A DNA stretch of 64,000 bases from Hyphomicrobiales bacterium (GTDB lineage Bacteria; Pseudomonadota; Alphaproteobacteria; Rhizobiales; Rhizobiaceae). Every line of letters starts with the position of its first letter. Within the stretch, counting starts at the first letter, position 1. The stretch is taken from NCBI GenBank assembly GCA_900466605.1, contig UBMU01000004.1, forward strand, positions 1 to 64,000, given 5' to 3'. Positions 44,163 through 51,928 of this stretch are shown piece after piece. The notes beneath the pieces are model-generated. The model worked only from the letters and a program-made list of their open reading frames with translations, made no database searches and was not told where the DNA came from. The position numbers and the translations under genes were made by a program.

Positions 44163-45842
44163 GTGACGAACTACGATCATCTGCGTAAAGCGCCGTTTAA
44201 TCTAGATGACGCGGCGATCTCCTGGGTGCGCGATGTCTATTCCTCCCTCGAGCTAGATGACAAAATCGGACAACTTTTCACCTTGATCATGATAGGGACG
44301 GATCGGGAGGAGTTTAACCGTATCGGCTCGTTACGACCGGGCGGCGTGACCCGTTTCTTCACCTCCAATCTCGACTTCGAGCGACAGGTGATTTCTGATC
44401 TCGTCTCCAAGAGCAAGGTCCCACCCATTATAAGCGCAGACCTTGAAGGTAGTCGCCATTCTTTCGCATTTGGAACTCCGGTACTCGGCCAACTCGGGCT
44501 TGCTGCTGTTGACGACGTTGATGCCACAGAAAAAAGCTCGGAAATCTTGGCTCGCGAGGGCCGCGCGATGGGTGTGCGGTGGTCGTTCACGCCGGTTATC
44601 GACGTCAATGCCGCGTTCCGGTCCCCGATTGTCGGCACGCGATCTTACGGCTCTGATGTTGACAAGATAGAGCGACACGCGGTTGCTCACGTTCATGGCC
44701 TCCAACGAAACGGAGTAGCAGCCACGGCCAAGCATTGGCCAGGAGAGGGGTACGACGACCGCGACCAGCACCTCGTTACAACGACCAATCCGCTCTCTAT
44801 GGAGGCATGGAAGAAGTCCTTCGGTCGGCTCTACAAAACGCTGATTGCCGAGGGCGTGCTGGCCGTGATGAGCGGTCATATCTCGCTTCCGGCCTACATC
44901 CGGTCGAAAGTGTCTGACGCAGGGCTGGAAGCCTTCCGCCCGGCCTCTGTTTCCCGATTATTGAACATTGATCTCCTGCGAAACGAACTGGGCTTCAATG
45001 GCATCATCGTCTCCGACGCGACACCCATGGGTGGGCTGTCTTCCTGGGGGCACCATTTGCAGACAATACCTGACATCATTGCCAATGGCTGCGACATGGT
45101 CCTCTTTAGCGATGCACCTGAGGCCGACATGGCCGCGGTCAAGGCGGCTGTGGAGGAAGGGCGAATTACCTCTGAGCGCCTCGAGGATGCGGTGCTTCGC
45201 GTGCTGGCACTGAAGGCTCATCTCGGTCTCTTTGAACCGTCGGACGTTCTTCCAGAAGCGTCCGACGCGCGCCGGTTGCTTGCGCATCCAGATAGTGTCG
45301 CTGCGTCAAAAGAGTATATTGGCCGTTCGCCAACACTCGTTAAAGATGTCCAAGGCATTTTCCCGCTGGATCCGGCAAAGACAAGACGCTTGCTTCTGGT
45401 CGACGGAGGCATCATTCACCCGCTGATGCCAGAGCCCCTGAAATTCGTACTATCCGACCTATTGGAGAAGGAGGGGTTCGAGGTCACGAACGATCGGCCG
45501 GACATCACGCCGACACCGGATGACTTCGACCTTGTCCTTTACGCACTCGGCGACGAGTCACTCCTTGTGAGGGGCAGAATATTCGTCGACTGGCATCGGA
45601 TGGGAGGTGGGGGGCTATTCAAGGCCATGTATCGACCCTGGACGAATATCCCCTCGGTCATGATCTCCTTTGGGCATCCTTACCACCTCTACGATGCCCC
45701 GCGAGTGCCAGCCTACATCAATGCATACTCCACCATGGAAAGTGTTCAGCAAGCCGTCGTGGATTGCATGCTCGGTCGCAAGCCGTTTCTTGGAACGAAC
45801 CCAGTCGATCCATTCTGCGGCCTGGAGGACGCACACTATTGA
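44163..45842 (+). CDS. Glycoside hydrolase family 3 enzyme
   Basis: A ~559-aa cytoplasmic enzyme of the GH3 family (beta-N-acetylhexosaminidase/beta-glucosidase type). N-terminal TIM-barrel: LDDKIGQLFTLIMIG, PPIISADLEGSR (substrate loop), VRWSFTPVIDVN, ATAKHWPGEGYDDRDQH (the KH-x-G/D motif) and GFNGIIVSDATPMGG with the nucleophile Asp in SDA. From ~residue 400 a second alpha/beta domain (GRSPTLVKDVQGIFPLD, RRLLLVDGGI) replaces the usual GH3 C domain. GTG 44163 is chosen for its GGGAGGGAT site; no signal peptide follows. The LacI-family remnant just downstream on the other strand suggests it once belonged to a sugar-regulated set. Confidence 0.85.
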   Translation: MTNYDHLRKAPFNLDDAAISWVRDVYSSLELDDKIGQLFTLIMIGTDREEFNRIGSLRPGGVTRFFTSNLDFERQVISDLVSKSKVPPIISADLEGSRHSFAFGTPVLGQLGLAAVDDVDATEKSSEILAREGRAMGVRWSFTPVIDVNAAFRSPIVGTRSYGSDVDKIERHAVAHVHGLQRNGVAATAKHWPGEGYDDRDQHLVTTTNPLSMEAWKKSFGRLYKTLIAEGVLAVMSGHISLPAYIRSKVSDAGLEAFRPASVSRLLNIDLLRNELGFNGIIVSDATPMGGLSSWGHHLQTIPDIIANGCDMVLFSDAPEADMAAVKAAVEEGRITSERLEDAVLRVLALKAHLGLFEPSDVLPEASDARRLLAHPDSVAASKEYIGRSPTLVKDVQGIFPLDPAKTRRLLLVDGGIIHPLMPEPLKFVLSDLLEKEGFEVTNDRPDITPTPDDFDLVLYALGDESLLVRGRIFVDWHRMGGGGLFKAMYRPWTNIPSVMISFGHPYHLYDAPRVPAYINAYSTMESVQQAVVDCMLGRKPFLGTNPVDPFCGLEDAHY

Positions 45843-45941
45843 TGAACTAGAAATCTAAAGGTCGTAAACTCGGGAGCGCGCTGCGGTGCCTTTTGAAGTA
45901 GCGCCAATGGGATAGCTGCAAGATGGTCGTCAGAGTGTTCC

Positions 45942-46256
45942 CTATGCGCTCTCGCGCACACAATTACCGGGCGTTACTCGGGCGACTGCCGGTGGGAGCG
46001 GCTCTTTGTTTTTGATCAAAGACAGAAGTCTCTCAACGGCCTCGGTCGCAAGCTGCTTAGCGTCGTTGTGAATTGAAGAAATTGGTGTAGTGGCATGCGC
46101 AACGTAATCGGTGTCGTCGAAGCCAACTTAGCCGCGACGCAGCTCCATGCGCCGATAGGCCCCGGTTGTGAAAGCGTCGTCTCCCGGTTTGGCGAGGACC
46201 TCCCGATCGGCGAGCTTAGCGGTCTCTGCCGCCTTCCTGGCCATTCGGTCAGCTGC
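45942..46256 (-). pseudogene. C-terminal remnant of LacI-family regulator
   Basis: Minus-strand fragment of a LacI-type repressor. VGFDDTDYVAHATTPISSIH, then NDAKQLATEAVERLLSLIKN and a final NCVRES end it at TAG 45942-45944, the normal C-terminal pattern. Just before VGFDD there is an in-frame stop (RRMELRRG-stop), and the ~30 residues that normally hold the 'AND' motif are missing. The DNA-binding domain is absent altogether. Confidence 0.75.
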
Positions 46257-46285
46257 AAAAAAATGGCCCGCTTAGTAAGCGGACC
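46257..46285 (-). terminator. Minus-strand intrinsic terminator
   Basis: Read on the minus strand, GGTCCGCTTA-C-TAAGCGGGCC (46265-46285) forms a long stem with one G-T pair and is followed by ATTTTTTT. No intact minus-strand gene lies to its right, so it is either a relic or ends an unrecognised short transcript from the AT-rich 46320-46430 region. Confidence 0.65.
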
Positions 46286-46700
46286 GGGGGAGGAGGTGCT
46301 GCGGGAGGACTAGTTCGCTCCCACTCATATTGCAGAAAACTAAAATAGACAAATATGAAAATACATATGTTTCAGTTGGTTATCGTTGCATTAGTAATAT
46401 TTTACTCATATTGCTGTAATCGAAGCCTGGTCACGATTGCCAAAGTTCGTACTATCAGTGTTTGATCGCGACGGTCGTCCAAGCATTCTGTGGCGACCTT
46501 GCGGCTGGACCACAAATACCTCTATGCCGACGCCTGTCGAGCTACGGATCGATGGGCGTTTGAGAGCGCCATCGAACTGTTTCTCGCCGATAGCAATGTT
46601 GAAGCACCATCCAAGTCGCCTACCAGGAGCGCTGCCCCGAACTGAAGAACTCGCTGATCGGTGCGTTCAACGGGCTCTGCTTAAAATCGTGAGGAATAGC
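46286..46700. other. AT-rich intergenic stretch
   Basis: About 415 bases. 46320-46430 is the most AT-rich part of the area and probably holds promoters. A plus reading near 46490-46620 (LDHKYLYADACRATDRWAFE) looks somewhat protein-like but has no start signal, and may be a gene relic. Confidence 0.4.
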
Positions 46701-46907
46701 ATGCAAAACGAAGCTCGCCGCGCCATCATTTCGAGAGCCTTCAGTCGTGCCGAAAAAGCGGGGATTCCTATAGAGAAATCGCCTGAATTCGAGGGATGGC
46801 TTGAGGAGTGGGTGAGGGGCGAAATTGACATCCCAACGCTTCGCAACCGGTACATTGATCTGCTGCGAATTCGTGATGTCGCGTGGCGTGATCGGCAAAA
46901 CGCCTAG
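46701..46907 (+). CDS. Small helical protein, antitoxin-like
   Basis: A 68-aa protein, almost entirely helical and charged (RRAIISRAFSRAEKAGIPIE, EFEGWLEEWVRGEIDIPTLR, NRYIDLLRI). GAGGA lies six bases before ATG 46701; a longer frame to 46437 has no support. The WVRGEIDxxTLRxRY pattern resembles the small VbhA-type antitoxin fold, but no Fic toxin adjoins it, so this is only a resemblance. Homologues of this style are common hypothetical genes in rhizobia. Confidence 0.6.
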   Translation: MQNEARRAIISRAFSRAEKAGIPIEKSPEFEGWLEEWVRGEIDIPTLRNRYIDLLRIRDVAWRDRQNA

Positions 46908-46955
46908 AAGCCAGTCAGGCGACTATGGTGAAACCTCTAAAGCACAAGCCGCACG

Positions 46956-47357
46956 TCAGTGAGTAGCGCGACCGGGCGCCGTTTCGACCGGTACCACAAT
47001 CCCAGCGTAGTGGATCGGATTGTCTTCGCGGTCCCGAAAGCATCGGCCAAAGGCGGAAACAGAAACATAGGATCCATCCGCCTTCCGTGATCGATAATAC
47101 TGGATGGTTGGATGTTGAGCGACAATGGCATCGCTGATTTGTTTGGCTAATGTGGCCACGTCGTCAGGGTGGACGCGATCGAGATAGGACTGCACCGGTA
47201 GGCCCCGCTCTGTTTCGTTCGGATCGAGACCGAACAGCACGGCGAGGGCACTGTCCGCGTACACGAGGTCGGCATTCATATCCCACGTAAAGAAGCCAGC
47301 GTCAGGCATCGGTTCACCTGAAACATGTGTGACGAATAAATGCTTTGCGTCCGGCAC
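46956..47357 (-). CDS. PAS-domain protein
   Basis: A 133-aa protein consisting of a single PAS_3-type sensor domain: FFTWDMNADLVYADSALAVL, FGLDPNETERGLPV, YLDRVHPDDVATLAKQIS (the typical VHPDD), then EYR-like IQYYRSRKADGSYVSVSAFG and PIHYAGIVVPV. No output domain is attached, so it must act through a partner or be a truncated histidine-kinase sensor. Start is GTG 47357 with AGAGGA upstream. It is on the same strand as the ArsR gene at 47449, 91 bases downstream of that gene's stop, and may be co-transcribed. Confidence 0.85.
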   Translation of the reverse strand: MPDAKHLFVTHVSGEPMPDAGFFTWDMNADLVYADSALAVLFGLDPNETERGLPVQSYLDRVHPDDVATLAKQISDAIVAQHPTIQYYRSRKADGSYVSVSAFGRCFRDREDNPIHYAGIVVPVETAPGRATH

Positions 47358-47448
47358 AAGCGATCCTCTGAACTGCCTTTCCCTAGCATGCCCTTAGCGG
47401 AATGCGCCCGCAAGTTGGTCGATGAGATTAGACTGAGACATCCAGAAG

Positions 47449-47760
47449 TTATATTGCCCTGGCGGTCTTCCGGACGTCCTTGGCTAGGATTTGTTCTAGT
47501 GCTTCTAGGACCCTCCGAATGCCGTGATCAGAGGTCGAGTAGTAGATCGTCTGCGCATCGCGCCGGGTGGTGACTACTCTTGCCGCTCTAAATCTTGCGA
47601 GGTGCTGGGAGAGGGCGGACTGCGACAGCCCCACCTTTTCTGCAAGCTCGTTCACGCTGAGTTCCGCACGCAGAATGTGGGAGGCAATAAGAAGGCGCTT
47701 TTCATTAGCGAGAAGGGTAAGAAGCTTCGCCTCTTCGACGAACTCTGTGTCACTGTGCAT
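47449..47760 (-). CDS. ArsR-family regulator, NolR-like
   Basis: A 103-aa winged-helix repressor. LLTLLANEKRLLIASHILRA, ELSVNELAEKVGLSQSALSQ, HLARFRAARVVTTRRDAQTI and YYSTSD match the SQSALSQHLxxLRxxxxVxTRRxAQTIYYS core of rhizobial NolR, a regulator of nodulation and growth-phase genes. No metal-binding CxC of the ArsR/SmtB sensors is present, in line with NolR. NolR itself is usually chromosomal and slightly longer, so this looks like a paralogue rather than nolR proper. ATG 47760 begins MHSDTEFVEEAK. Confidence 0.85.
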   Translation of the reverse strand: MHSDTEFVEEAKLLTLLANEKRLLIASHILRAELSVNELAEKVGLSQSALSQHLARFRAARVVTTRRDAQTIYYSTSDHGIRRVLEALEQILAKDVRKTARAI

Positions 47761-47891
47761 TTCAATTCACCATTCAAAATAAAGTTCGGGTTACTTATAC
47801 GTAAGATGGCCTCGACGCTAGAGGCGTTACATTACATTCTTGACATATATCGAGTGGTGACGCCGGTCGCGCGACGGATGCCTGGCTGCAG

Positions 47892-48179
47892 CTACCGGTT
47901 TGAAGGAGTACTTCGCCATTCGGCGACATCCTCCATTTGAACCCAGATTGTTTCCTCTTCACCAGCGCGACCATGCTCCAGCTTGTAGGTGGCAACCTCG
48001 CCGAACGTCCTAATGTGTTCGAGCAACCTCTTTTGAGAGGCATCCGGCGGAGATGCCACTCCCTCCATAGCCTCCCTTGTCACAATCACAAGCCAATTTA
48101 AGGTTTCGTCAGCCATTGGAATGTGTCCATTCTCGTCTTGGATGAATGGCGGAAGATCTGGGCGCAGACGTAGGGCCAT
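47892..48179 (-). CDS. Hypothetical protein, 95 aa
   Basis: A small soluble protein (MALRLRPDLPPFIQDENGHI, DETLNWLVIVTREAMEGVAS, HIRTFGEVATYKLEHGRAGE). ACGAGGAAGC precedes ATG 48179; a longer frame to 48263 runs through a hairpin and is unlikely. No recognised domain. Upstream on this strand lies the GC-rich hairpin at 48204-48232, which would end up in or just before its 5' leader. Confidence 0.55.
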   Translation of the reverse strand: MALRLRPDLPPFIQDENGHIPMADETLNWLVIVTREAMEGVASPPDASQKRLLEHIRTFGEVATYKLEHGRAGEEETIWVQMEDVAEWRSTPSNR

Positions 48180-48203
48180 GGAATTGCTTCCTCGTAAAAC
48201 AAA

Positions 48204-48232
48204 GCCCGGCGCTGCGAGTGGCAGCTCCGGGC
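48204..48232. terminator. Bidirectional-looking hairpin
   Basis: GCCCGG-C-GCTGC / GCAGC-T-CCGGGC form an 11-bp stem with symmetrical one-base bulges. On the plus strand CTTTTGGCTGTCTTTTT follows; on the minus strand TTTGTTTTA follows. No plus-strand gene ends upstream. It sits 25 bases ahead of the minus-strand gene at 48179, so it may act as an attenuator or a boundary. Confidence 0.55.
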
Positions 48233-48481
48233 CTTTTGGCTGTCTTTTTGTAATTACAGCCACTTAGCGACGACCTCGAAGAGCGTCGATACTAAGTAAC
48301 CCCGAACGAGCCGAAAAGTTCCTCTAAGGGCAATTCGATGTCGCTGAAAGCGATGGTGGGGCAACAAGCACTTCGCCGCATTCCTGCCGGAGATGCAAGT
48401 GTCGGCTTGTCACGGCCGCTGATCGGCAGCATCGTGTTCTCATTCAGCCACGTGCTCACCTTGGAAAGGCTAAGTCCGTTT

Positions 48482-49243
48482 ATGACAAGTCTGCCTCAAG
48501 ATTTCCGTGTTCGGGTCATTGACCTTGAAACGGCAGGCAATGGACGGAACGACGTCTGCGAGATAGGTTGGCAGGATGTAGCGTTAGGTGCGGAAGGACG
48601 TTGGCGCATCGAGCCGGAACGGGGCGCTTTGCTCATCAATCCCGGTCGACCAATTGCTGTTGAGACCATGGCAATTCACCACATCATCGATGAGGATGTG
48701 GTGACGTCACCGTACTGGAGGGAGGTTGCACCGAGCATTTTGCGACCGGATGGCGGAGTCAAGGCGCTTGCAGCACACCGAGCAGCTTTTGAGCAGCGCT
48801 ACTGCACTCCAAGTCTCACGGGTGGGGTTGGGTGGATCTGTACGTGGAAATGCTCGATGCGGCTTTGGCCCCACCTTTCAAGCTTTTCCAATCAGATGTT
48901 GCGATATCAGCGCATGCCGGAGGGGTTGGTTCGGGAAATTGGCCTGCCAGCACATCGAGCAATGCCTGACGCATATGTCACCGCCCATCACCTTCGCGAC
49001 ATGCTGAATGAAGTTCCGATCGAGCGGCTGATAGCATGGAGTCTGGAGCCTGGATTGTTGCCACGCGTGCCGTCGGGCGCGGAACGCGGCAAAACTTGGG
49101 ACCGGCTCAGCGTTGAGTTGCTCGGTGAACTGTCGCGCGGGCGAGATCCTGATATCCGTTTCAGCGCCGAAACAGAGTTGCGTCGGCGCGGTGAGCAGGT
49201 TTTGTCCACTGCCGTTGAGCCGCTGCAAGGAAGACTGCTATAG
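48482..49243 (+). CDS. DEDDh-type 3'-5' exonuclease
   Basis: A ~253-aa nuclease of the DnaQ/RNase T superfamily. Exo I motif VIDLETAGNG (D and E metal ligands), INPGRPIAVETMAIHHI as the second strand, AHRAAFEQRY where many relatives have AHNAxFD (Exo II, Asp replaced by Glu), and Exo III in HRAMPDAYVTAHHL (His and Asp). It would trim single-stranded DNA or RNA ends. I start at ATG 48482 because the Exo I motif begins right after; ATG 48338 is in frame and has a fair AAGGG site, so an N-terminal extension of 48 residues is possible. Stands alone. Confidence 0.8.
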   Translation: MTSLPQDFRVRVIDLETAGNGRNDVCEIGWQDVALGAEGRWRIEPERGALLINPGRPIAVETMAIHHIIDEDVVTSPYWREVAPSILRPDGGVKALAAHRAAFEQRYCTPSLTGGVGWICTWKCSMRLWPHLSSFSNQMLRYQRMPEGLVREIGLPAHRAMPDAYVTAHHLRDMLNEVPIERLIAWSLEPGLLPRVPSGAERGKTWDRLSVELLGELSRGRDPDIRFSAETELRRRGEQVLSTAVEPLQGRLL

Positions 49244-49352
49244 GTTCGCGTCCTGTTCACGATCATGCCACAGCTGAAACAAAAGCGCGTCCATGAGTTC
49301 TTCGGATGCAGATTTCATCGCGTGCTGCAATTATCTCAAGCAACCAGCACAT

Positions 49353-49458
49353 AAAAAAAAGGCCATCGGATACCGAGGCCATTAGGTGTGAAGGCACCTC
49401 ACCTTCAAAGGGGAACCGCCGCTGCAGGTGTGGAGGACACCTTAATGTTGCAGCGACT
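49353..49458 (-). ncRNA. Candidate small RNA, minus strand
   Basis: A ~106-nt non-coding transcript is predicted between a promoter-like pair (49465-49493) and a textbook terminator. Read on the minus strand, the end is GGCCTCGG-TAT-CCGATGGCC with one bulge (49361-49380), then eight Ts (49353-49360). Upstream lies GGTGTCCTCCACACC, a hairpin exposing TCCTCC, an anti-Shine-Dalgarno-like loop common in trans-acting rhizobial sRNAs, and a second AAGGTGAGGTGCCTT stem. No frame of note is present. I cannot place it in a named family. Confidence 0.55.
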
Positions 49459-49464
49459 ATACAC

Positions 49465-49493
49465 GATATAGGTGAGTAAATGTGTCTTTACAA
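49465..49493 (-). promoter_or_regulatory. Promoter for the candidate small RNA
   Basis: Minus strand TTGTAA (49488-49493), 17-base spacer, TATATC (49465-49470); four of six matches to each sigma-70 box at ideal spacing. Start would fall near 49458. Confidence 0.45.
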
Positions 49494-49793
49494 TGGCTCG
49501 CCCAAACCTCTCGGCGGACAATGACACTTGAGAGCGGGGAGCCAAACCTCACTGTCGTGGAGCAGGTAAACCATCTGGTCGGTCCAAGCTCATCTGAAGG
49601 GCATCTGCAATTCCCGCTGCTTCCTGCCTCGCGCTATTGGGCTTGTAGGGATAATGCTCCCAACACCACCACTGTGTTTCAACGTACTTAGATGTGGCAT
49701 GGCCAAAACCACCCCATACTTGGCAGCCGGCAACCGAACACCAATGGTTGACGTGAATGGTTGCTGCCGCCGCGCTACTGCGTCCATCGATAC
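49494..49793. other. Intergenic, no convincing gene
   Basis: About 300 bases. Frames open on both strands continue into the hypothetical gene to the right but show no start signals. Nothing else seen. Confidence 0.4.
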
Positions 49794-50120
49794 TCAAAGC
49801 CCGGCATCCCCAATCAACCTTAGCGTCCAACCGGCTTTTGGTGAGGAAACGCCGATCGCTCTCGCCCTTCTGTCAGCTTCCGTGGATGCACGCGCCTTTG
49901 CGACCTTCTGGTTTGCGGCCCAGACGGTAATCTTCATTTTTCCCGCAGCAAACGAGAAGCGACGAACCTTTGACCGCCTTCCGGCTGCAAACCCGCCTTT
50001 AAAGCCGCGCAGGAGGTCGTCTTTATCGCTACGCGTTTTAAAGTTACCGGACTGTGCAGCCCACCAGTCGTTAAAGGCTGTTTCTGCATCTGGGGTTCGT
50101 TTTGGAATGCGCATGAGCAT
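49794..50120 (-). CDS. Basic hypothetical protein, 108 aa
   Basis: A lysine/arginine-rich soluble protein (MLMRIPKRTPDAETAFNDWW, then TRSDKDDLLRGFKGGFAAGR and AAGKMKITVWAANQKVAKAR). Strongly basic, so it may bind nucleic acid. GGAGG precedes ATG 50120 at good spacing; a start at 50159 is in frame without one. A plus-strand frame overlaps most of it, but only this strand has a ribosome-binding site and a plausible composition. Family unknown. Confidence 0.5.
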   Translation of the reverse strand: MLMRIPKRTPDAETAFNDWWAAQSGNFKTRSDKDDLLRGFKGGFAAGRRSKVRRFSFAAGKMKITVWAANQKVAKARASTEADRRARAIGVSSPKAGWTLRLIGDAGL

Positions 50121-50416
50121 GTGAAGAAACCTCCGTGCCCTAGAAAAACCGTCCGACACGAGTCCCGGTGGGATAAGTCTTGATCGGGAGTTTAAGTTCT
50201 TATTTTGTTCTCTTTGGCGTTAGCAGTCAAGACCATTGGCTTTTATCTCATCGGCGATTTTCGGACCTAGCGCCTTGGTGAAAACAGGGCAACGGCTCAG
50301 TCGATTTAGAGAGGCCTGAAGCACGAGGGTACGCAGGGACGAGAGACCCCGGTCCTCTTGCGTGCGGCGGGCCATTTATGGACAGCGCGTAATGGCTCGC
50401 TCGCTTCTCAAAGCGG

Positions 50417-50552
50417 TCATTCAAGTTGCATGACGTGAGTAGCACTTGACGAAGTGGATTGATTAAAACCTAGCGTCTCATAGAACGCGGCGGCCTCTGT
50501 GGTATCTGTGAAAAGTCGAACGGCTGTCGCAGCATCGAATTCTGCCGTTGCT
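50417..50552 (-). pseudogene. GNAT acetyltransferase C-terminal remnant
   Basis: Minus-strand reading AATAVRLFTDTTEAAAFYET, LGFNQSTSSSATHVMQLE, stop (50417-50419) has the C-terminal strand-helix of GNAT acetyltransferases (AxxFYExLGF...VMxLE). An in-frame stop lies just upstream and the acetyl-CoA-binding part is absent. Confidence 0.65.
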
Positions 50553-50633
50553 CACTCGTAGCTTTCAGTGAGGCCGCAGGTCGGCGGGGCGGAATGGCGC
50601 ATTCGCTCGTTGTTCGCTATGCTAGCTGCTGCC

Positions 50634-51800
50634 ATGGAAAGACGGTTGACAGTCATACTTGCTGCCGACGTAGTCGGATTTAGTCGCCTCATGGAGATGG
50701 ATGAGGAGCGCACTCACGTGGCCCTTCATACCAGCTACGCAGTCATGGCCAACCTCGTCGCCAAACATCACGGCCGTATTTTTGCTATGGCAGGCGACAG
50801 TTTTCTCGCTGAGTTCGCGAGCCCGGTGGAGGCCGTAAAGACGGCGCACGCTTTTCAAACCGACCTACGGGATCGCCCTCTTGATCTCCCCGAGGGGCTA
50901 ACAATGCAGTTTCGCGTTGGCATCAACCTCGGCGATGTCATCGTTGATGGTGACAATCTGTTCGGGGATGGCGTGAACGTCGCAGTCAGGCTCGAAGGCC
51001 TTGCTGAGGCCGGGGGATTGTGCCTTTCGAGCAGTGTCTATGACCAGGTCGAAGGAAAGCTACCACTCGACTATGAGGATATCGGTCCGCAGGCGCTGAA
51101 AAACATCGCTCGCCCCGTCAAAGCATACCGAGTGTCGCTTCGCCGAGATGCTGAGACCACCTTATCGATCACCGCGACCAGTACTTTTTCGGCAAACTGG
51201 CTGGCCCCGCGGCTTGGAGCATTCATTGCTACCCACCCCGATATCAACATTGAGCTGAAGGGGATGAGCCGGGTGGTTGATTTCAATCATGAGCCATTCG
51301 ATGTCGGGATACGGGAGGGTTTCGGCAATTGGCCGGGCCTCAAGGCCCATCCTTTGATGGATCGGGAATTCTCACCATTTTGCAGCCCCGACTTCCTCAA
51401 AGCCGCTGGTGAGATCAGCAAGCCATCTGATTTGTTAAAGCATCAACTACTTGACTGGCGAGACGAGTGGTGGCGCGAATGGTTCGCCGCAGCGGGTGTG
51501 GAAAACCCACAGTCCACTTGCTCTCATTATTTCCAGTTCGATACCCAACTTGCGATAAGCCAGGCGACGATGTCTGGCCAGGGGATCGCCCTCCTTACAC
51601 CGGAGTTTTTTAAGAGAGACGTTGAGTCCGGTCGCTTGCTACGGCTGTTCGACCTGACTGGACGCCGGGGAAAGTTTTGGCTGGTTTACTCGGAAGCCCG
51701 CCAGCACTCACGAAAGATCATTGCCTTCCGTGATTGGCTTCTTCGGGAAGTACAGCCAGGGGTCGGGGATCCATTTGCCCTAAACCGTGGCACCTCTTAG
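50634..51800 (+). CDS. Class III adenylate cyclase fused to LysR ligand domain
   Basis: A 388-aa cytoplasmic protein with an unusual domain pair. Residues ~5-170: class III nucleotide cyclase catalytic domain with metal Asp residues in ILAADVVGFSRLM (D12) and AMAGDSFLAEF (D55), the FRVGINLGDVIVDGDNLFGD loop and the VNVAVRLEGLA helix. Residues ~175-380: the effector-binding domain of a GcvA-type LysR regulator (SITATSTFSANWLAPRLGAF, HPDINIELKGMSRVVDFNHE, FDVGIREGFGNWPGL, ISQATMSGQGIALLTPEFFK), without any HTH. So a ligand sensed by the LysR fold could control cAMP synthesis directly. ATG 50634 is used; the ORF extends to 50568 without support. It stands alone. Confidence 0.85.
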   Translation: MERRLTVILAADVVGFSRLMEMDEERTHVALHTSYAVMANLVAKHHGRIFAMAGDSFLAEFASPVEAVKTAHAFQTDLRDRPLDLPEGLTMQFRVGINLGDVIVDGDNLFGDGVNVAVRLEGLAEAGGLCLSSSVYDQVEGKLPLDYEDIGPQALKNIARPVKAYRVSLRRDAETTLSITATSTFSANWLAPRLGAFIATHPDINIELKGMSRVVDFNHEPFDVGIREGFGNWPGLKAHPLMDREFSPFCSPDFLKAAGEISKPSDLLKHQLLDWRDEWWREWFAAAGVENPQSTCSHYFQFDTQLAISQATMSGQGIALLTPEFFKRDVESGRLLRLFDLTGRRGKFWLVYSEARQHSRKIIAFRDWLLREVQPGVGDPFALNRGTS

Positions 51801-51928
51801 CTCGTACTGGCTAGACCGACTGCGGTCGGTGGATTTGGCTCCTGTCTCCGGCCCCGTGAACTGTCGTCCTCTTGCAGAATGGCCGCTGGCACCCATTTTC
51901 CCGCTTCCACGAACTGGAGCGTGAAAGC

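Noticed and set aside
46701..46907. Pairing the small helical protein with the Fic stub as a toxin-antitoxin system
   Set aside because: They are more than 10 kb apart, and the Fic protein has no catalytic domain.
47449..47760. Naming the ArsR gene nolR
   Set aside because: The core matches NolR but the ends differ and the context is accessory; a paralogue is more likely.
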